A DNA stretch of 64,000 bases from Laburnicola sp. R22_1. Lineage: Eukaryota > Ascomycota > Dothideomycetes > Pleosporales > Didymosphaeriaceae. Location of the stretch: assembly GCA_014281115.1 (NCBI GenBank), contig JACONQ010000003.1, forward strand, positions 806,001 to 870,000, in the 5' to 3' direction. Below are positions 58,120-64,000 of the stretch, one piece after another; positions within the stretch are counted from its first letter, which is position 1; every line of letters begins with the position of its first letter. The notes under the pieces are model-generated. The model was not told the origin of the DNA. It searched no databases and worked only from the letters and a program-made list of their open reading frames with translations. The position numbers were made by a program, and so were the translations under genes.

Positions 58120-59059
58120 ATGACGCAAAACTCTCAGAATGGCCACTCAAGAGCGTCGATGGTGGAGCCTCGCAAAGTTTACGACTTAGCAGACTTGACT
58201 GCCATAGTGACAGGTTCTTCAAGGTATGCATCTTTCTCGCTCGCATCGATTTCACAATACTCATTCTACTTCTAGGGGCATCGGTTCCGGTATTGCACTC
58301 GAGCTCGCTCGGCGCGGCGCAAATGTAGTTGTCAATTACACCTCGTCCAAGAGTCAAAAAGCTGCCGAAGAGATTGTGGAAATAATTACAAACTGTTCTT
58401 CGGGAGCGCGTGCAGTCGCAACGCAAGCCGATGTCACGACTACAGGGGGCCAGAACGCGGTTGTGGACGCGGCTCTGAATCTGAGCAATAACAAAGTGAT
58501 TAATATTCTGGTGCACAATGCGGGGAATGGCGATGATTGCTATCTGCCAGACGTGACGGAGGAGTTCTACGAAATGCAGACGGATGTCAATGTCAAAGGT
58601 TCGTGTCACCCCTCACTGGTGCGATAATGAAATTCTAACATGTTCATGATAGCGCCCATCTTCCTCACTCAAAAAGTCATCCCTCACATGCCCCGCGGCG
58701 GCCGTATCATACTCATATCCTCGTGTTCCGCCCGCATGGGCGTTGCACAACAAACCGTGTATGCCGCCACGAAAGCTGCCAACGAATCTTTTGCGCGGGT
58801 ATGGGCAACTGAGCTCGGCCAATCTAAAGGCATCACAGTGAATTGCGTCAATCCTGGGCCGGTGTCAACTGATGGGTACTACAGCAGTACGCAAGAGTTC
58901 CTCGACGACTTGAAGCCGCTTGTGGATTCGACGCCTGCAGAGGCACGTGTCGGTGAGGTACGAGACATTGCGCCGATCGTAGGATTTTTGGCGTCGGAGG
59001 AGAGCAGATGGATCACTGGGAGTACTGTTAGTGCTTGCGGGGGGCTTTTGTTTTTTTAG
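58120..59059 (+). CDS. Short-chain dehydrogenase/reductase (classical SDR), 277 residues
   Basis: Exons 58120-58223, 58276-58598 and 58653-59059 (834 nt) with introns of 52 and 54 bp. The first join completes the cofactor motif TGSSRGIGSGIALELA; the second joins MQTDVNVK to APIFLTQKVIPHM. Other family marks: HNAG (usual NNAG), LISSCSA with the catalytic Ser, YAATK with Tyr and Lys, and NPGPVSTD. The region after the first strand (NYTSSKSQK) carries Ser rather than Asp, which suits NADP(H). The end GSTVSACGGLLFF is the usual SDR C-terminus. It ends tail-to-tail with the amine oxidase, 144 bp apart. The substrate is unknown; members reduce ketones or oxidise alcohols in fatty-acid, polyketide or sugar routes. 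Confidence 0.9.
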
Positions 59060-59203
59060 AAGTTTTCAGATTGAGCAGTATACAGAATTATCCCGCCGAC
59101 GATTAGCGTTCCAATGAATTCTTTTGTTGATGAAATCACCGAGGAGCTTAAGATAGAAGGATAGTTATAGTTGTTCTTGAATAAAAGGTACAGACGGGGT
59201 CAT

Positions 59204-61229
59204 TCAACTTCGCGAATCATCCTTCGAGCAGCCGCCGAAGTCAGCCAGCTTCGGCTTGTTGAACTTCTGATTCGATCGCGGCACATCATTCGATGCATTG
59301 AACTCAAAAAAGCTCGACGGTTTCAAGGATACCATCATCCTTTCAGCAGGCATGATAGGAAAATCTGGAGAACAAGGTTAGCATAGGTTCGGGTAAGTGT
59401 ATATGTCCAATCCGCTTACCTTCAGGTCGAGTGACATGGGTGATTCCAAAAGTATGCCACAAGACGACATCTTCATTCTCGACGTTCTCTTTCCTCTCAC
59501 TCCAGATAGCTAGGCCCGTGTCCTCGCGGCTCTGATTAGTGAATTCATCGTCTTTGTACTTGGTGACCCAAATGGGTCTGGAAGCGAAGACGCCTCGCTT
59601 GTAATTGAAAGTCGACGGGCCCATCATAAGCATCTGCGAAGGAACAGCATGCAATTTATATCCGACAGGTTTTCCCAAAATTCGGTTGATGTGCGTAGGA
59701 TTGATCAACTTGTAGACGCGAGACTTGGTGAGGTCAAGGTCGTATGCGCCCGGTTGGTTGATGATAGTAGTATCGACACGGAACCCGTTACCGAAAGGAT
59801 CCAGCGTTCTATCTAAGTCGCCAATGGGAGCACAGTCCTCGTAAACGATGCTGTTACGCTGACCATCCAAAGCCGGGTCAATTCTAACATTGAAGAGATG
59901 TTGATGGTTGGCGGCTACGACACCGGGTGCTACGGTAGTGCCCCAAGCGTGGTGAATACCATGGTGGGAAGGCATCGTAGACACAATCCCTGTAGCCTTT
60001 ACTTCGATATGCAGATTAACAGCCTGATCAAATATGAAGGCTAGAATATACTCGTAGTTTGCGACCGTTGCCGTGCATTGGAGGACCAATTGGCGATCCC
60101 GTACCACTGACGAGACGTTGTTGCGAAAGTTCGTATGCTTCCAGCCGATACCCTGGTCCACCTCGTGCATGCAGACAACGTTCCTCATGAGAATTGGCTA
60201 GCCTTCAGCAGCACATCTGTAGCCATCGAAGTAGTGGATGTGGCCTAGACAGTCGCATCCAAGTTCAAGTGTGTTTGAAGTAAGGCCAAAGCCCGAGTCG
60301 CCGAGGTCGAAAGCCTGCTTGCGATGGTAGGGTGTTCGTGGGTCACCATATGGCACCGTCATCTCGCTCATCGAGACACGGTAAAACAAGGATCTTCCGT
60401 CGTAGGTGATGTTGTTCAAAACAGGGCCTTCTCGTAAATTCCAGCCTAGGTGAAATTCCCATTTCTGCCACGAGATGCGACGACCCCTCACGGAAAATGA
60501 AGGCCCCTCCGGCTGGGAAATTTGCAGTGCTTTGAGGTATTTTCTGACGTAGTCTTCGCCTAGGATACTTGCAGCATATTCGACTGGTTTGACGACGTTC
60601 CAGGGTTGTGTCTCCCCAACTTGGGCGCTAGTGCTCAAAGGAAGCTGATCGATCCAGCAGAGCTCCAGTGTATGTGCATCGAAGACTGGTGCAAAGGGTG
60701 CAGGGGGCGAGTAGTGATTTGCTTCGGGGTCATCATTCAGTACAATGTACATGTAGCACTGGAACAATCGCCGCCTCTCCTTTGCATCATCTGTGCCGTA
60801 TGCCCATGGGTCGTTGATGACTTTCGCTCCCATGGGAAGCTTGAGCCTCGTTATTTCAGCGAGTACAGCAGGATGCGAATTGCACGCATCATGGACTCGT
60901 TCGAACTCCACGTAGTCGACCGGTCCTTGCGTATCAGGGAGCTCTTCCTGGGACTCAACCGCGCGATGTGTGATATTCACAATAGCTTTCCAGAGGTGCG
61001 ATGATCCGACAAAATGGTAGTAGATCCTAGCTCGCCTATCGACGGAGCTGGTGCTCTTACTGATCCATGATAACACGCTGCTCTTCGGGTTCTCGAATAG
61101 ATCCACAACTTTGAATCTAAACTGTGTCGGTGACGCTTGCTCCCGCAGAACAGTAGTTGCTGCACGTATTTCTGCGGCAGTGATGGGGTCGAGAGGATGA
61201 GTTGTGTGAGAGGTGAGCATTTTGAACAC
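59204..61229 (-). pseudogene. Copper amine oxidase (topaquinone enzyme) with one in-frame TAG
   Basis: Coding parts 61229-59420 and 59364-59204 joined across a 55-bp intron (657 codons), close to the 650-690 residues of fungal enzymes. N-terminal domains start with HPLDPITAAEI. The catalytic domain has ATVANYEY, with the Tyr that becomes topaquinone, copper ligands in NHQHLFNVRID and the distal His of GITHVTRPE. Splicing gives VTRPEDFPIMPAERM, then LKPSSFFEFN. The enzyme would oxidise primary amines to aldehydes, H2O2 and ammonia, probably in peroxisomes or cytosol; the C-terminus ends DDSRS. A single TAG at 60198-60200 separates YRCAAEG from PILMRNVVCMHEVD. No intron can remove it, so it is either a fresh null mutation (CAG to TAG is a RIP-type change) or readthrough. 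A GAG-to-TAG origin is also possible. Confidence 0.82.
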
Positions 61230-61922
61230 AGCGACCGTAAAGAAGTCTCTCCAGCAGGCAGGAGGAGCAAAGGCCAGATTGTTCGATACTTGCTGATATC
61301 AACTCGAGGATATGTCAGGTATGTCCGCAGGATATCCAACGGAACTATGCAGGTCCTGCCCGATACCGTATTGCAGAATCGTACCTCCACCAGTCAATAT
61401 TCGCCGACCGCTAGTGCACGCTCGGTAGAGTCACATCCATTTATTGGACAACCACAGCTCTAAGTTCTGTGAAGTTTCCACTCCATACCGGCTTCTCCCT
61501 GGTCTGGAGACTTTTGCCTAGGTATGTAGCTCGCTTGTAACACAATCGAAGTGGGTAAACTTCCCAACTCGGCACTATGGTCGATCTCAGCGATTCTGAA
61601 GTTGAGAAGCGCCAAAGGAGCACAGTGAATAAGCTGGGGTTATTGCTGTGCAAGGCAAGACGCCGTTTACTTAGGTTGAGAAGAGAAGGCGTGGAGCTGA
61701 TTACCCTAACAGGCAATCTATCGCGTGCAAAAATCGGTAGGAATCTTGGCGGCATCCGAGAATTTGCGCGCGCGCGGGGAGCCTCATACAAATCGTAAAT
61801 TTGACTGTGACGCGTCGATAACAGCCTATAAACTGTTGAACAACTGTTAGTAAGTCGTGAGGCTGTATAAATACGTGTATAGGGCTATACTGACGCTTTT
61901 TCTGGTGGAGTAGTCCGTCGAA
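61230..61922. promoter_or_regulatory. Divergent intergenic region between amine oxidase and unknown gene
   Basis: About 690 bp. A TATA-like TGTATAAAT at 61864-61872 lies about 50 bp before the ATG of the 633-residue gene. A 73-residue plus frame, listed separately, occupies 61577-61798. Confidence 0.5.
61577..61798 (+). CDS. Small hypothetical protein, 73 residues, doubtful
   Basis: Starts MVDLSDSEVEKRQRSTVNKL and is strongly basic (KARRRLLRLRREG), ending in RGASYKS. Composition looks helical and nucleic-acid-binding-like, but there is no family match and a 116-residue frame opposes it on the minus strand. It may be an exon, a relic, or chance. Confidence 0.25.
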   Translation: MVDLSDSEVEKRQRSTVNKLGLLLCKARRRLLRLRREGVELITLTGNLSRAKIGRNLGGIREFARARGASYKS

Positions 61923-63824
61923 ATGGCTGGAGATCGCCCACAGAGGGTGCGTAGGGCCCCCTCACGGCCTGGAGAGCAAACTGAGGGCGACGGAGCAGCT
62001 GCAAAGGCGCGTACAGCCCGTAAGAGCAGCAAGAAGGCCCCTAAGAAAGCTCCCAGTGGGAGTACTAGAGGGCGCCTGGCGAGCGGTACCGGTAAGGGCC
62101 CAATAACTCGCGCGCGACGCTGGGCTAACAGTGCCCCAGCAGTCAATCGGGCTGCCCTTGCTTCAGTTAGTACGCAGAACACTGCAAATAGACAGCAGGC
62201 TCTACCCTTGTCATCGCCGCCACCAGTAGAGCCTCCCCGTATTGACCTCACCGTCGAGAGCACGCTGCCGCTGTCGTCGCCCACTACGCCGCGCGCGCGT
62301 GAGCCTCTCCGCCCTCCACTACTTGGATTATCGTCGTCGCCGGGTTCGCGAGCGGAATTTGACCTGGAGGTAGACTATAAGCTTATCGTCAACGGCAAGA
62401 GCGATGTTCACCGCCCACCAGAGAGACACGGCCGCTATTTTTGGTGGCTCGATATGGCGGAGAAAGTTATAAACGATATGCTGGAGCAGCCAGAGGCTCA
62501 ACTTAGTGGGCGTGAGTTTGACTTTGAGAGCCGTACGGTGGCTTTTCGAGCGGGCGTAAAGTCGCGAAAAATACTAGTAACGCTGGCCGACTTTAGCCAG
62601 GTGGAGGAGGACAAGCTTTTTAATGCTATCGAGTACCAGGTCAGCAAATCGCCGGGCGTCCAGCTTGTAGAGGTTACCTTTGAGGTGCGCGTCAAGGCTA
62701 AGGCTCTCGAAAAGGCCTTCAAGCGTAATCAATCGTTCAACGACCCATCGTCTGACGTGGGTGAGGTGACTCCACAGCCAGAAAAGCAGACGCGCCGTCA
62801 ACAGCAGCTCCTTAACGAGTCGAGGGCTATACAGCGCGTAGAGAGCTTGTCGTCGGCGCAGGACTGGGAGAGAAGCCTTCATCAGCACTGGCTCTGTCGC
62901 AATAGTGAGTGTACAAACTTTGGGAACTGGTGCTGGGTAACGCCCAACCACGAGCACTACGCTATTGGAGCTGCCGACTCGAAGTCCTGGGCGAACGCGA
63001 TCGTTGCTGGCCAGGCTGAGCTCCTCGCGCCGCCGATAACTCTCATCGACTACTGGCGGAGCCCTGCTGGCGGCGGCAACCAGCTGAAGCGTCGGAGAGG
63101 TGCCGGTAAAAAGCGCTCAAAAGCCCGGCGTGGCGGTTATTATAGCGACTCGGAGAGCGATGGGAGCGACAGTGAGGGCGACTTCTGGCGTAACTACGAG
63201 CGACGTGAGCGCCAGAAGGAGCGCCAGAGAGCTATTGACGAGGCTCGCTGGCGCGACGAGAAACACGAGCTGCTCAAGCTCCAGCGTGAGAGCGTCCAGT
63301 TACAGCAAAATACTGTCGGATTTGGTCAGCCTGCAGTACCTATGGCGCCCCAAATGGGTTATCCTGCTTACTCTATACCGCCAGCTCTTCCATCGCAGCT
63401 TCAACAGCTGCAGCAGTACTACTCACCTCTGCCAAGTCAGCGTCCGCGTACGCCAGGCAGCGCCCTCCCAATCGTCAGCTCAAGCCCTGTGAGTGGCCAG
63501 GAGGATACAAGGGCAACAGTGAGGGAGTTTTTCAGCTGGCTAATCAACCAGCAGCCGGAGGACGATCGTGAGGACTACGAGCAGGCTCGAGATGTGGCGA
63601 TATCAGAAAAGTGGACTGTCAAAGATCTTAAGGAGATGTCAAGCGTTGGAGGAGAGCTCTATAAAATCGCGGTTAGTGAGCGCTTTAAGCTGAAGGATGG
63701 AGTCGTTAGGCACCTGCGAGATGACCTGAAGAAGTATAAGCAGCACTGTAAGACAGCTACTGCCGCCGCAGGGTTCGTAAGTATGGGTAGTAGGGGCGCT
63801 GTGGGTAGTGGGGTTACTGGCTGA
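61923..63824 (+). CDS. Large basic/acidic multidomain protein of unknown function, 633 residues
   Basis: One uninterrupted 1,902-nt frame with no intron needed. Layout: a basic Ala/Lys/Arg-rich start (RKSSKKAPKKAP), a Ser/Pro linker (residues 90-140), and a folded segment of about 150-280 (RHGRYFWWLDMAEKVINDML, REFDFESRTVAFRAGVKSRK). A cysteine cluster WLCRNSECTNFGNWCWV follows (about 322, Cx4Cx6C), then HYAIGAADSKSWANAIVAGQ, a nuclear-signal-like KRRRGAGKKRSKARRGG (about 388), an acidic SDSESDGSDSEGDF stretch, a charged coiled coil (about 428-465), a Gln/Pro-rich region and a C-terminal helical module (TVREFFSWLINQQ, WTVKDLKEM, about 530-610). I do not recognise a named family. Comparable unplaced fungal proteins with a Cys-containing segment followed by a SWANAI-type helix are known to me only in general terms. 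A nuclear, nucleic-acid-related role is inference. Confidence 0.7.
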   Translation: MAGDRPQRVRRAPSRPGEQTEGDGAAAKARTARKSSKKAPKKAPSGSTRGRLASGTGKGPITRARRWANSAPAVNRAALASVSTQNTANRQQALPLSSPPPVEPPRIDLTVESTLPLSSPTTPRAREPLRPPLLGLSSSPGSRAEFDLEVDYKLIVNGKSDVHRPPERHGRYFWWLDMAEKVINDMLEQPEAQLSGREFDFESRTVAFRAGVKSRKILVTLADFSQVEEDKLFNAIEYQVSKSPGVQLVEVTFEVRVKAKALEKAFKRNQSFNDPSSDVGEVTPQPEKQTRRQQQLLNESRAIQRVESLSSAQDWERSLHQHWLCRNSECTNFGNWCWVTPNHEHYAIGAADSKSWANAIVAGQAELLAPPITLIDYWRSPAGGGNQLKRRRGAGKKRSKARRGGYYSDSESDGSDSEGDFWRNYERRERQKERQRAIDEARWRDEKHELLKLQRESVQLQQNTVGFGQPAVPMAPQMGYPAYSIPPALPSQLQQLQQYYSPLPSQRPRTPGSALPIVSSSPVSGQEDTRATVREFFSWLINQQPEDDREDYEQARDVAISEKWTVKDLKEMSSVGGELYKIAVSERFKLKDGVVRHLRDDLKKYKQHCKTATAAAGFVSMGSRGAVGSGVTG

Positions 63825-64000
63825 GTTGACGATAATTGCAGAGCATGGACTTTACGTAATTACGTCACTACTTTACTTAGTATTCACCTTGGCAAGTTTA
63901 ACGTCTATCCTAACAACTCTACGCTCTACTCTACGCTCTACTGCCACCTCCACATCTCCCTACGTGCCTCCCAGAGCTGCTCCTGGTTCTCTATCCTATA
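63825..64000. other. Downstream flank of the unknown gene
   Basis: A tandem CTCTACGCTCTACTCTACG-like stretch (about 63919-63942) is the only notable feature; no gene within the window. Confidence 0.4.

Noticed and set aside
60178..60230. Intron that would remove the amine oxidase TAG
   Set aside because: The only GT-AG pair spanning it is about 17 bp long, far below a workable intron.

Overview
The window looks like nuclear DNA of a filamentous ascomycete (Pezizomycotina, perhaps Dothideomycetes; the class is inferred from gene style only). Genes have short GT-AG introns of 40-63 bp and spaced, mostly single transcription units. Old transposons are riddled with TAG/TAA stops and G-to-A/C-to-T changes, the pattern left by repeat-induced point mutation (RIP). 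No tRNA, rRNA or CRISPR was recognised.

Two compartments are visible. Positions 1 to about 48,240 are almost entirely decayed mobile DNA. Most of it is very AT-rich, with islands that are less mutated. In order it holds: a Ty3/gypsy chromovirus-like element running into the window (1-5680); a minus-strand Ty1/copia element with two 218-bp LTRs (8964-15010); a pogo/Fot1-like element (15546-17416); a minus-strand Tc1/mariner element (19529-21046); a second pogo-type element split by a solo LTR (21952-24289); a Tc1 element (27173-28506); and a complex block (28748-46318). That block contains two copies of a repeat (units B and C), another copia element with 162-bp LTRs, a 702-bp palindromic element, pogo-like relics, and many 100-113 bp short interspersed elements. 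A paralogue comparison shows that about 8.56 kb of it (31691-40254) is inverted relative to its ancestral order.

From about 48,240 onward the base composition is ordinary and coding genes appear: a JmjC-like dioxygenase, a class III (SIRT5-like) sirtuin, a Zn2Cys6 transcription factor, a PhyH-family Fe(II)/2-oxoglutarate dioxygenase, a short-chain dehydrogenase, a copper amine oxidase with one in-frame TAG, and a 633-residue protein of unknown function. One pogo-type transposon (49751-51848) and one short interspersed element (57491-57603) have entered this compartment. A fragment of an amino-acid permease gene lies at 55553-55741.

The regulator, dioxygenase, dehydrogenase and amine oxidase lie together beside the heterochromatin-like block. 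They could form a small catabolic or specialised-metabolism group, but no backbone synthase is present, so this remains inference. The most distinctive structural observations are two families of short elements with 12-15 bp target-site duplications, the large inversion read out from paralogous repeats, and the self-complementary 702-bp element.
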